Shown here one piece after another: positions 1 to 6,254 of a DNA stretch of 11,750 bases. The translations under genes and the position numbers were made by a program. This DNA is from an uncultured Eubacteriales bacterium (lineage in GTDB: Bacteria; Bacillota; Clostridia; Oscillospirales; Oscillospiraceae): NCBI GenBank assembly GCA_905202605.1, contig CAJKSU010000076.1:1-11750 (forward strand), in the 5' to 3' direction. The first letter of the stretch is position 1; each line of letters starts with the position of its first letter. Below the pieces are notes generated by a model, which saw only the letters and a list, made by a program, of their open reading frames with translations, was not told the origin of the DNA and ran no database searches.

Positions 1-3
1 CGC

Positions 4-10
4 ACCTCCT
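4..10 (-). promoter_or_regulatory. Ribosome binding site for a gene beyond the left edge
   Basis: On the minus strand the bases directly after the stop codon of the SnoaL-like gene read AGGAGGTGCG. This is a near-perfect Shine-Dalgarno sequence with no start codon inside the window, so another minus-strand gene should begin within about 10 bases past position 1. It would be cotranscribed with the SnoaL-like gene. Confidence 0.7.
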
Positions 11-712
11 TTAGTAGCTGAACGTATTGGCAAAGGTGTCATAGGGCTCGGGCATCTCGGGCTTGATCTCGAAGACGTAGTCCTCGCCGAAGGACTTGTA
101 CAGCTCGCCGGCCTCGGTGGGAGCGGGAGCCTCGGGGCCCTCGTGCTCATACATCTTGGCGGTGCCCCAGTTCTGCCCCAGGGGGCAGGCGATGTCGGTA
201 AACATGATCATGTGCCAGATCTTCCACTCGCCGTCCTCCTTGATGAAGTCCACGGCGCACTTGCCGAAGTTCCATGCGGCCTTGGGGCCCTTGGAGTAAA
301 CCTCCGTGGTCTCGCCGAAGACGTACCACATGCCCTTGGCGGTCTGGCCGTCGAAGGCCACCTCGATGATGGGAGTGGTCATGGTCAGGACGGTGTTGGA
401 GCCGACCGCCCAGATCTCCTCGTCGGATTTGCCGCCCAGCTCCTCCGGGAACAGCTTCCGCATGGTTTCGTTAGCCCAGCGGGTCTGCGCCTCATTATAA
501 TCCACAAAGAATTCCTTTACGGCCTCGTAGCCGACATACTTGCCGCCGTTGAGGGTCAGGGTGGGCTCGTTGTGGGACCAGTTTTCAAACTGACGCTTGT
601 GCTGCTTATAGCAATTCAGGAAGGTGAATGCGCCCATAATGTTGGCAATGGCGGTGGTATCCTCAACCACGTCTGCCATATGGAGCAGGTCAAGCGGCGG
701 ATGCTTATACAT
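11..712 (-). CDS. SnoaL-like / NTF2-fold (nuclear transport factor 2 family) protein
   Basis: This 233-residue soluble protein has no signal peptide or membrane segment. The N-terminal half has the look of a SnoaL-like/NTF2 cone fold: a helical start with a conserved-looking Asp/Thr/Ile stretch (residues 14-24), then a beta region with NEPTLTLNGG and YVGYEAVKEFF. A late strand reads FIKEDGEWKIWHM, the typical 'DGxWKI' end strand of the family. The fold serves many small-molecule enzymes and binding proteins (ketosteroid isomerase, polyketide cyclase, dehydratases), so the substrate cannot be read from sequence. It is longer than the usual 130-160 residues; an extra Pro/Glu-rich C-terminal tail of about 50 residues ends in a Tyr. 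The ATG at 712 is supported by GGAGG seven bases upstream (720-724). An RBS after its stop suggests a cotranscribed downstream gene. Fold family is fairly sure, function unknown. Confidence 0.85.
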   Translation of the reverse strand: MYKHPPLDLLHMADVVEDTTAIANIMGAFTFLNCYKQHKRQFENWSHNEPTLTLNGGKYVGYEAVKEFFVDYNEAQTRWANETMRKLFPEELGGKSDEEIWAVGSNTVLTMTTPIIEVAFDGQTAKGMWYVFGETTEVYSKGPKAAWNFGKCAVDFIKEDGEWKIWHMIMFTDIACPLGQNWGTAKMYEHEGPEAPAPTEAGELYKSFGEDYVFEIKPEMPEPYDTFANTFSY

Positions 713-862
713 ATGCGTTCCTCCATTCTTTTGAAGCGTTTGTCTTCTCTTTCAGTTTAGCGGCTTACAGTTTGAGATGCAAGTATCACATTCCAATCTC
801 ATGATTCATTTTTTTCTGATACAAATTTTAATATCTGCGGTTTGGGTCATGCGCAGAGGGTA

Positions 863-902
863 CATTTTTTGCTTTGAGGCCGAAATTTTTTCATTTTTTG
901 CT
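863..902 (+). repeat. 11-bp direct repeat beside the lipoprotein-gene promoter
   Basis: CATTTTTTGCT occurs exactly at 863-873 and again at 892-902, start to start 29 bp. The second copy touches the -35 hexamer (902-907). Another T-run lies between the copies. It may be an activator or repressor site, or simply an AT-rich UP-like or bent-DNA element. Seen directly; the role is inferred. Confidence 0.5.
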
Positions 903-930
903 GGACACTTTCCCCGAAATCTGCTATACT
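902..930 (+). promoter_or_regulatory. Vegetative promoter of the solute-binding lipoprotein gene
   Basis: The -35 is TGGACA (902-907), the spacer 17 bp, and the -10 TATACT (925-930) with a TGn extension (922-924). Each hexamer matches the sigma-A consensus in five of six positions. Transcription would begin near 937, leaving a leader of about 76 bases before the ATG at 1013. No equally convincing promoter was found for the divergent minus-strand gene in 713-900. Confidence 0.8.
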
Positions 931-955
931 ACCTGCGTAAATATGAAGATTGTGT

Positions 956-982
956 GACATTTATATTAATTGCGTGAATGTC
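956..982 (+). promoter_or_regulatory. Inverted repeat in the lipoprotein-gene leader
   Basis: GACATT (956-961) and AATGTC (977-982) form a perfect 6-bp inverted repeat around 15 AT-rich bases, about 20 bases downstream of the expected transcription start. It could be a repressor operator or a weak hairpin. The length is modest, so chance is possible. Confidence 0.35.
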
Positions 983-1012
983 CGCATCGAATCAATGGAA
1001 GGAGAAGAGAAC

Positions 1013-2746
1013 ATGAAACACCTGAAACGCAGCCTTGCGCTGCTGCTTTCCATGGCGCTGATGCTGGCGGTTATGGCTGGCTGCGGCGGTTCCGCTTCCT
1101 CGGCTCCCGCAGCGGAGGCATCCAAAAACGAGTCCGCACCTGCCGCCACCGAGGAAGCTGCACCCCAGCAGCCTCAGGCATCTGCCGCAGACGAAACCTC
1201 CAGCGCAGCTGAGAGCAGCGCAGTAGAGGAAGACATTCCCGAGCTCCAGCTGCCCCTGACCGAGGGCACTACCCTCAGCTACTGGCAGACCAAGCCCGGC
1301 GGAGCAGTTGCCAACTTGGCTCCCAACGGCTATTTTGACTACCCCCATTTTCAGGAGGCTGCCAGACTGACCGGCGTCACTCTGGACTTCATCCAGTCCG
1401 ACTTTATGGTTGCCAATGAGCAGTTCAACCTGATGATCGCATCTCAGGACTATCCGGACATCTTCGGCAGCTTCAACAGCCTGTACTCCGACGGTGACGA
1501 CAACGGCATCGAGGAGGAGATCATTCTGGCGCTGGAGGACTATGAGGATCTGTTCCCCCATTACCAGAAATACCGCACCTCCACCAAGTTCCTGGAAACC
1601 GCTACCTCCACCGCTGAGGGTCATATCTCCGGCTTCTATGAGCTGATGAGCGACTTTATCGGCCCCTTCTTCGGCATGATGGGCCGCGGCGACTGGATCG
1701 AAGCCCTGAACATGGACGTTCCCGAAACCTATGACGAGCTGCACGAGCTGCTGATGGCAATGAAGAATCAGTACGGCTGCACCACCGCCATTTACCTTGA
1801 TTCCGCAGCAGTCGGCAACGACAACTTCCTGGCTGCCGGCTATGGCGCGCCCTGCATGCTGGCCACCAACGCCAAGGAGAGCTACTGGATGGTTCAGGAC
1901 GGCAAGGTTATGGACGGTATCACCGGCGACGGCTACAAGGAGTATCTGACCATGCTCCATCAGTGGTACGAAGACGGTCTCATCTCCCGCGACTTTGCCA
2001 ACGCCCCCGGTGCAATGGATCCCTCCGGCATGGCGGAGATCACCTCCGGCAACTGCGGCGTATTCTTCAACGGTGCGCCTATGATGAGCATGTACTCCGC
2101 AATGTCCGACGATCCCAACCTGCGTCTCATTGGTCTGCCTGACCCCGTTAAGGAAAAGGGCGACAAGACCCATGTGGATACCACCGAATATGACTTCGGC
2201 GCAGAGCGTATGAGCATCTCCACCAAGTGCTCCGATCCAGAGCTGGCGATCCAGTACTGCGATTTCTGGTTCACCGATCAGGGCATCCAGCTGGCAAACT
2301 ACGGTGTTGAGGGTCTGTCCTGCGAAGTGGTAGACGGTAAGCCCCAGTTCACCGATACCGTGCTGAACAACCCCGATGTTGCCGCAGGCGACGCCATTTC
2401 CTTCTACACCGGACGGAACAACACCCCCTCCTGGTCCTCCAACTCCAAGCTGCTGGTTTCCTTCAGCGAGGACGAGGCCAACGCCTTCGAGGTTTGGTCC
2501 AACAGCCGTGACAACCGCGATGCCTACCCCTATGTGGCGCAGCTGACCATCGACGAGAACTACGAGATCAGCAAGCTGGCTGCGGATTATGAGTCCTATG
2601 CGCTGGAGTGCCGTGACAAGTTCATTACCGGCGATATGGACATCGAAAAGGAATATGACTCCTATGTGGAAAAGGTACAGACCATGGGTCTGACCCGCGC
2701 ACTGGAAATCAAGCAGGAGGCATATGACCGGTACATGGCAGAGTAA
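1013..2746 (+). CDS. Extracellular solute-binding lipoprotein of an ABC importer (family 1 type)
   Basis: This 577-residue protein should be anchored on the outer face of the membrane and hand a substrate, probably a sugar or oligosaccharide, to an ABC permease. Residues 1-23 are a lipoprotein signal (KHLKR, a hydrophobic stretch, then VMAG before Cys24). Met at -3 is tolerated but not the commonest lipobox residue. An Ala/Ser/Glu/Pro-rich linker covers about 25-80, and the binding fold starts near the TLSYW strand (87-91). Family-like features include 'MDVPETYDELHELL', the aromatic-rich core and the long length seen in LplA/YtcQ-type proteins. The start at 1013 is chosen over an in-frame ATG at 950 because AAGGAG (999-1004) sits 8 bases upstream and the signal peptide begins there. 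No permease or ATPase genes for import lie alongside; the nearby ABC genes belong to a different, ABC-2 type system. The substrate is not assignable. Confidence 0.93.
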   Translation: MKHLKRSLALLLSMALMLAVMAGCGGSASSAPAAEASKNESAPAATEEAAPQQPQASAADETSSAAESSAVEEDIPELQLPLTEGTTLSYWQTKPGGAVANLAPNGYFDYPHFQEAARLTGVTLDFIQSDFMVANEQFNLMIASQDYPDIFGSFNSLYSDGDDNGIEEEIILALEDYEDLFPHYQKYRTSTKFLETATSTAEGHISGFYELMSDFIGPFFGMMGRGDWIEALNMDVPETYDELHELLMAMKNQYGCTTAIYLDSAAVGNDNFLAAGYGAPCMLATNAKESYWMVQDGKVMDGITGDGYKEYLTMLHQWYEDGLISRDFANAPGAMDPSGMAEITSGNCGVFFNGAPMMSMYSAMSDDPNLRLIGLPDPVKEKGDKTHVDTTEYDFGAERMSISTKCSDPELAIQYCDFWFTDQGIQLANYGVEGLSCEVVDGKPQFTDTVLNNPDVAAGDAISFYTGRNNTPSWSSNSKLLVSFSEDEANAFEVWSNSRDNRDAYPYVAQLTIDENYEISKLAADYESYALECRDKFITGDMDIEKEYDSYVEKVQTMGLTRALEIKQEAYDRYMAE

Positions 2747-2789
2747 GCCTCTCCCTTCCCTTTACCACTCCTTTCTTATCCCCCTAATG

Positions 2790-2821
2790 TTGGAGCCGCT
2801 GCAAAGCTGCAGCGGCTCCAA
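2790..2821 (+). terminator. Stem-loop after the lipoprotein gene
   Basis: A perfect 13-bp stem, TTGGAGCCGCTGC (2790-2802) with its complement at 2809-2821, encloses a 6-base loop. No T-run follows, so it may protect the 3' end of the mRNA rather than terminate by itself. Confidence 0.6.
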
Positions 2822-2847
2822 TGATATTCCGCTGATGCCGGATATCA
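2822..2847 (+). other. Second, weaker stem-loop
   Basis: TGATAT(T)CCG at 2822-2831 pairs with CGGATATCA at 2839-2847, with one bulged T, directly abutting the preceding hairpin. No T-run follows. Confidence 0.35.
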
Positions 2848-2874
2848 CTGTCTCTTGAAAAACGCAAGCTCTTT

Positions 2875-2918
2875 GGAGGTGCCGCAAACCACATTGCGGC
2901 ACCTCCGATTTCTATCTT
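2875..2918 (+). terminator. Third stem-loop, probable rho-independent terminator
   Basis: GGAGGTGCCGCAA (2875-2887) pairs perfectly with TTGCGGCACCTCC (2894-2906) around a 6-base loop. It is followed by pyrimidine-rich GATTTCTATCTTCC. The 13-bp GC-rich stem is strong but the T-tract is interrupted. It separates the lipoprotein transcription unit from the GntR promoter at 2923. Confidence 0.6.
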
Positions 2919-2922
2919 CCTC

Positions 2923-2951
2923 TTGACAAGTCCGCATATGCCGTGTATAAT
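2923..2951 (+). promoter_or_regulatory. Perfect consensus promoter of the gntR-ABC operon
   Basis: TTGACA (2923-2928), a 17-bp spacer and TATAAT (2946-2951) match the sigma-A consensus at all twelve positions. A promoter this strong needs a repressor to be controllable, which fits the inverted repeat right behind it and the repressor gene it drives. Confidence 0.92.
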
Positions 2952-2978
2952 AACTGTATTACAACACTTAGTACAGTT
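2952..2978 (+). promoter_or_regulatory. YtrA-type GntR operator
   Basis: AACTGTA (2952-2958) and TACAGTT (2972-2978) form a perfect inverted repeat with 13 bases between the arms, starting one base after the -10. YtrA-family regulators of Firmicutes are known to bind inverted repeats of the layout AGTGTA-N13-TACACT; this site has the same spacing and nearly the same half-site. Binding here would cover the transcription start and repress the operon (inference). Confidence 0.8.
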
Positions 2979-3004
2979 GTTCCATACAGAAATGAGGTGC
3001 TATC

Positions 3005-3379
3005 ATGCTGAGCATCAACTATAAGGATCCCCGCCCCATCTACGAGCAGGTTCGTGATGCCCTGCGGCAGCTGATTCTGTCCGGCGCCATTGCCCCCGGC
3101 GAAAAGCTCCCCTCTGTGCGGGAGCTGGCGGCCTCCCTTGCCATCAATCCCAACACCATTCAGCGCTCCTATCGGGAACTGGAGGCGCTGGGACTCATCA
3201 ACACCGTCCCCGGCAAGGGCGCCTTTGCCGCCACTGATGGCGCTGCTGCCCATCGGCGAACCCACGAGCTTTATCAGCAGCTTTCCGCCGCCGTACAGGA
3301 GCTGAAGCTGCTGGGCGTCCAGCGGTCGGATGTGATTTCCGCCGCAGAAGAAGCCTATGGAAAGGAGGAAGACGCATGA
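3005..3379 (+). CDS. GntR-family transcriptional regulator, YtrA subfamily
   Basis: This 124-residue protein begins with the GntR winged helix: PIYEQVRDALRQLI (about 11-24), GEKLPSVRELAASLAINPNTIQRSYRELEALGLI (recognition region about 32-65) and the wing GKGAF (70-74). After this comes only a short helical C-terminus of about 45 residues, the mark of the YtrA subfamily, which dimerises through this tail and lacks a large ligand domain. The ATG at 3005 has GAGGTG about 6 bases upstream. Its stop overlaps the start of the ATPase gene (ATGA), so translation is coupled. It most likely represses its own operon through the inverted repeat at 2952-2978. YtrA relatives often respond to cell-envelope antibiotics; the signal here is unknown. 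Confidence 0.95.
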   Translation: MLSINYKDPRPIYEQVRDALRQLILSGAIAPGEKLPSVRELAASLAINPNTIQRSYRELEALGLINTVPGKGAFAATDGAAAHRRTHELYQQLSAAVQELKLLGVQRSDVISAAEEAYGKEEDA

Positions 3380-4275
3380 TTTGCGTTCAAGAGCTTACAA
3401 AATCCTTCGGTGCCTTTCGCGCACTGGATCACATCTCTCTGACCGTCCCGGAGGGCTCCGTCTATGGGTTGGTCGGCCCCAACGGTGCGGGAAAATCCAC
3501 TCTGATTCGCCACGTCACCGGTGTCTACCGCCCCGACAGTGGCAGTGTTTCGGTAAATGACCAGCTGGTGTTCGACAACCCCGCCGCAAAGTCCAAGATC
3601 CTCTGCATTTATGACGATATCTACTATTATATGCACGCCACCACCAGAGATCTCATGCGGCTCTATCGGAGCCTTTACCCCAACTTTGATATGAAGCGCT
3701 ACCGTAAGCTCCGGGATGCCTTCCCGGAGGTAAGTGAAACCGCCCCGCTCCGCAGTCTCTCCAAGGGCATGCTGAAGCAGAGTGCATTCTGGCTGAGCCT
3801 CAGCTGCCGTCCAGAGGTGCTTCTGCTGGATGAGCCGGTGGACGGTCTGGATCCCGTGATGCGCCGTCAGGTCATGTCCATTCTCATGGGCGACGTTGCT
3901 GAATACGGCACCACGGTACTCCTGTCCTCCCATAACCTCCGGGAGCTGGAGGATGTGTGCGACCACGTGGGCATGCTCCACCACGGCAAGCTGCTTCTGA
4001 CCCGCAGTCTTTCGGAGCTACAGGATAATATCTGTAAAATCCAGATTCTCTTTGGGGATACGCCGCCGGAGTCGCTGCCCGGTTTAAAGGTGCTTCACGA
4101 ATCCGCCGCCGGACGGCTGAAAACCTACATTCTCCGGAGCGCTCCGGACGCCGCGCTGGCAAAGCTCTCCACCTTTCAGCCCCTCTATGCGGAGGCGCTG
4201 CCCTTGACTCTGGAGGAAATCTTTATTTATGAGTTGGGAGGTATGTCCTATGAAGTACAAGACATCCTGCTTTAA
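3376..4275 (+). CDS. ABC transporter ATP-binding protein (YtrB/CcmA-like)
   Basis: This 299-residue nucleotide-binding subunit would power the permease encoded next. Walker A is GPNGAGKS (34-41), Walker B LLLLDEP (148-154) followed by the D-loop region DGLD, and the switch histidine is H186 (SSHNL). The signature is LSKGM (128-132) instead of LSGGQ, and no Gln is seen at the usual Q-loop spot, where the sequence reads CIYDD (77-81). Both deviations occur in ATPases of the YtrB/YhaQ kind. The last 90 residues are a family-typical C-terminal extension. The gene overlaps gntR by 4 bases and its own end overlaps the permease start by 26 bases, so the three are one translationally coupled operon. 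Export or a sensing/detoxification role is more likely than uptake. Confidence 0.95.
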   Translation: MICVQELTKSFGAFRALDHISLTVPEGSVYGLVGPNGAGKSTLIRHVTGVYRPDSGSVSVNDQLVFDNPAAKSKILCIYDDIYYYMHATTRDLMRLYRSLYPNFDMKRYRKLRDAFPEVSETAPLRSLSKGMLKQSAFWLSLSCRPEVLLLDEPVDGLDPVMRRQVMSILMGDVAEYGTTVLLSSHNLRELEDVCDHVGMLHHGKLLLTRSLSELQDNICKIQILFGDTPPESLPGLKVLHESAAGRLKTYILRSAPDAALAKLSTFQPLYAEALPLTLEEIFIYELGGMSYEVQDILL

Positions 4276-6082
4276 CCCCGGCCTGTCCAGAGACGCGCTG
4301 CGCCGCTTCTGGCCCCTTCCGGTGGGCAGTTTTCTTCTGTTCTTCGTTTCTCTGGTGCTGCCGTTCTATCACGAGCTTCACAGCAGATCCGTCGAGCTTC
4401 TAAGTCAGTACAACTATGTCTCGGAATACGGTGAATCCGTTCAGAATGTTGCCGATTACTTTGCCGGGGCGTTTACCCTGCAAACGCTGCTGCTTGCCGT
4501 TCTGGCACCCACTGCCGCCATGCTGGTGTTCCACCATCTTCATGGAAAAAAGGAAATTCAGTTCTATCTGAGCCTGCCTGTGCGCCGCAGCTGCCTATAT
4601 CTTACCTCCATGCTCACCGGGCTTCTCATGGTTCTGGTGCCAATGCTGCTCTGCCATGGGCTGGCAGTAGGGATCTGCCTGTACTTCAGCGTTGTCGTGC
4701 AGCCCGCCCTTCTCCTGCTTGCGGTGTGCAGCCTGCTACTCCTGCTGTTTTACGGCATGGCGGTACTCGCCTGCGTTCTGGCAGGCCAGCGATTCGGGGC
4801 GTTTCTGCTGTACGCTGGGATGCACGTGGCAGCACTGGTAATCTGGATCGGCCTGAGTCAGGTTTCCGAGTGTTTCATCCCCGGCTTTTCCGCCACCATC
4901 GCTCCGCCCCAGTGGGCGCTCTGGCTGATGCCGCTGGTGAAGCTGTTTTCTGATGATAACGTGCTCAACAGTCTGAACCATCTCAAGCTGACCATCCCTC
5001 TGATCTACGGTATCGTGGGCATTCTTCTTCTGGTCTTTTCCGGTGTACTCTATCAAATCCGCCGTGCTGAAACTGCCGGTGATATGCTGTCCTTCTCTGC
5101 CATCAAGCTGCTCAGTAAAATCTTTGCCGCGCTGGCAGTGGGCTTGGGGGGCTTTGCCCTGCTCCAGCTGCTGGCCTTCCCGGATCGTTCTGTCCCCTTC
5201 TGGGGCTTGTTGCTGCTGCTATTGGTGCTGATCGCCGTTGGCTGGATTGCTGCGGAAATGATCATTCAGAAGTCCTTCCGGATCTTCCATTCCCGTTCGG
5301 TGCTTACCGGCGGTGCGCTGCTGCTGCTCTGTGCCGCCGTAATGCTGGGCGCAAGAGCGGACGCCTTCGGCTATGTCCATCGCACGCCAGAGCTTTCCCA
5401 TGTGGAGTCCGCCAGTCTCTCCATCTCTCCCTGGCATGGCTATGATTCTACGGAGGTCTCCCCCGCCGACGCCCTTGCCATTCACAAGATGCTGCTGGAA
5501 CATATAGATCAGCTCGGCTCGTTTGACATCACGCAGAACAGCATTCAGCTCTCCATCAGCTATGGTCTGAATGACGGCACAACAATGGAGCGCACCTATT
5601 TCTTTAACGAGGATGAACTGCCGGAGCTGGTGCAGGCCACCCTTTCGGTGCTGGATCAGCCGGAGAATGTGGAACGCCGCCTGTTTGCCGGCTGGATCGC
5701 AGAGCCATCCGTCAAAACCTTTTCCAGCGGCTCTGTGTATTCTTATTATGATGAGAATAGATTGAACCTCACACGAAACGGCGACGATTTCAGTGAGCTT
5801 TCCGCACAGGAGGCCGTCACACTGTATCACGCCATCTGCGAGGATATCAAGGAGGGCAACGTCCTATCTCCCTCTCACCTGATCTATTTTCCGGACGAGG
5901 ATTGCCCGGATAACTATGGCGATATCTATCTGGACTTTTTTACAAAACCCTATGATGCCTCCACCGGAAGCTATACGCAGTATCAGGAAAACACTCCGCA
6001 TGATTCCGCCTCCTTCGACTTGTTTTCCACCATGACCCACACCATTGCTGCATTAGAAGACATGGGCTTCAAGATTCGCTGA
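4250..6082 (+). CDS. ABC-2 type permease with large C-terminal extracytoplasmic domain
   Basis: This 610-residue membrane protein pairs with the preceding ATPase. About ten hydrophobic segments occupy residues 20-365, beginning with 20-40 and 75-94. The cytoplasmic motif SLPVRR (108-113), preceded by KKEIQFYL, is characteristic of ABC-2 permeases of the YtrC/YtrD kind and probably contacts the ATPase. After the last segment (about 353-366) follow about 240 mostly polar residues with strand-like stretches, likely outside the membrane. I recall similar tails in Clostridia permeases annotated as a domain of unknown function, but cannot confirm it here. The ATG at 4250 is preferred over one at 4229 because GGGAGG (4236-4241) sits 8 bases upstream. 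The substrate is unknown; lipid II-binding antibiotics or envelope precursors are plausible from the YtrA association. Confidence 0.88.
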   Translation: MKYKTSCFNPGLSRDALRRFWPLPVGSFLLFFVSLVLPFYHELHSRSVELLSQYNYVSEYGESVQNVADYFAGAFTLQTLLLAVLAPTAAMLVFHHLHGKKEIQFYLSLPVRRSCLYLTSMLTGLLMVLVPMLLCHGLAVGICLYFSVVVQPALLLLAVCSLLLLLFYGMAVLACVLAGQRFGAFLLYAGMHVAALVIWIGLSQVSECFIPGFSATIAPPQWALWLMPLVKLFSDDNVLNSLNHLKLTIPLIYGIVGILLLVFSGVLYQIRRAETAGDMLSFSAIKLLSKIFAALAVGLGGFALLQLLAFPDRSVPFWGLLLLLLVLIAVGWIAAEMIIQKSFRIFHSRSVLTGGALLLLCAAVMLGARADAFGYVHRTPELSHVESASLSISPWHGYDSTEVSPADALAIHKMLLEHIDQLGSFDITQNSIQLSISYGLNDGTTMERTYFFNEDELPELVQATLSVLDQPENVERRLFAGWIAEPSVKTFSSGSVYSYYDENRLNLTRNGDDFSELSAQEAVTLYHAICEDIKEGNVLSPSHLIYFPDEDCPDNYGDIYLDFFTKPYDASTGSYTQYQENTPHDSASFDLFSTMTHTIAALEDMGFKIR

Positions 6083-6094
6083 TACACGCTTTTT

Positions 6095-6127
6095 CGGGCA
6101 GAGATTCCGTTTCTCTGCCCGATTTTT
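6095..6127 (+). terminator. Rho-independent terminator of the gntR-ABC operon
   Basis: CGGGCAGAGA (6095-6104) pairs with TCTCTGCCCG (6112-6121) around a 7-base loop, followed by ATTTTT. It lies 13 bases after the permease stop. Confidence 0.88.
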
Positions 6128-6161
6128 CTGCAAAAGAATTATGAACATTTACCTGTATATG

Positions 6162-6190
6162 TTGCATTTTTCGCCGCAATGCGCTATGAT
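6162..6190 (+). promoter_or_regulatory. Promoter of the LTA synthase-like gene
   Basis: TTGCAT (6162-6167), a 17-bp spacer and TATGAT (6185-6190). The -10 matches five of six consensus positions and the -35 keeps the key TTG. The leader to the ATG at 6255 is about 58 bases. Confidence 0.7.
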
Positions 6191-6195
6191 AAGCG

Positions 6196-6230
6196 TTACG
6201 TTTACAAAGGTTTTACAAATTAGACGTAAA
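6196..6230 (+). repeat. Operator-like repeats in the LTA synthase leader
   Basis: TTACGT (6196-6201) is mirrored by ACGTAA (6224-6229). Between them TTTACAAA occurs twice, at 6201-6208 and 6212-6219, exactly 11 bp apart (one helical turn). This sits over the start-site region, where a repressor or response regulator could act. The repeats are short and AT-rich, so the role is tentative. Confidence 0.35.
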
Positions 6231-6254
6231 GTACACAAAAGAAAGGAGTCTATC

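Noticed and set aside
143..760. Plus-strand open frame of 205 codons over the SnoaL-like gene
   Set aside because: It is a shadow of the minus-strand gene, with no RBS and no recognisable protein features.
950..1012. Earlier start for the lipoprotein gene
   Set aside because: It has no RBS and would bury the signal peptide; the ATG at 1013 has both an RBS and a proper lipoprotein signal.
992..2173. Open frame of 393 codons on the minus strand inside the lipoprotein gene
   Set aside because: It lies wholly antisense to a clear coding gene, has no RBS or recognisable domain, and is Gly/Val/His-rich as expected from the complement of GC-biased codons.
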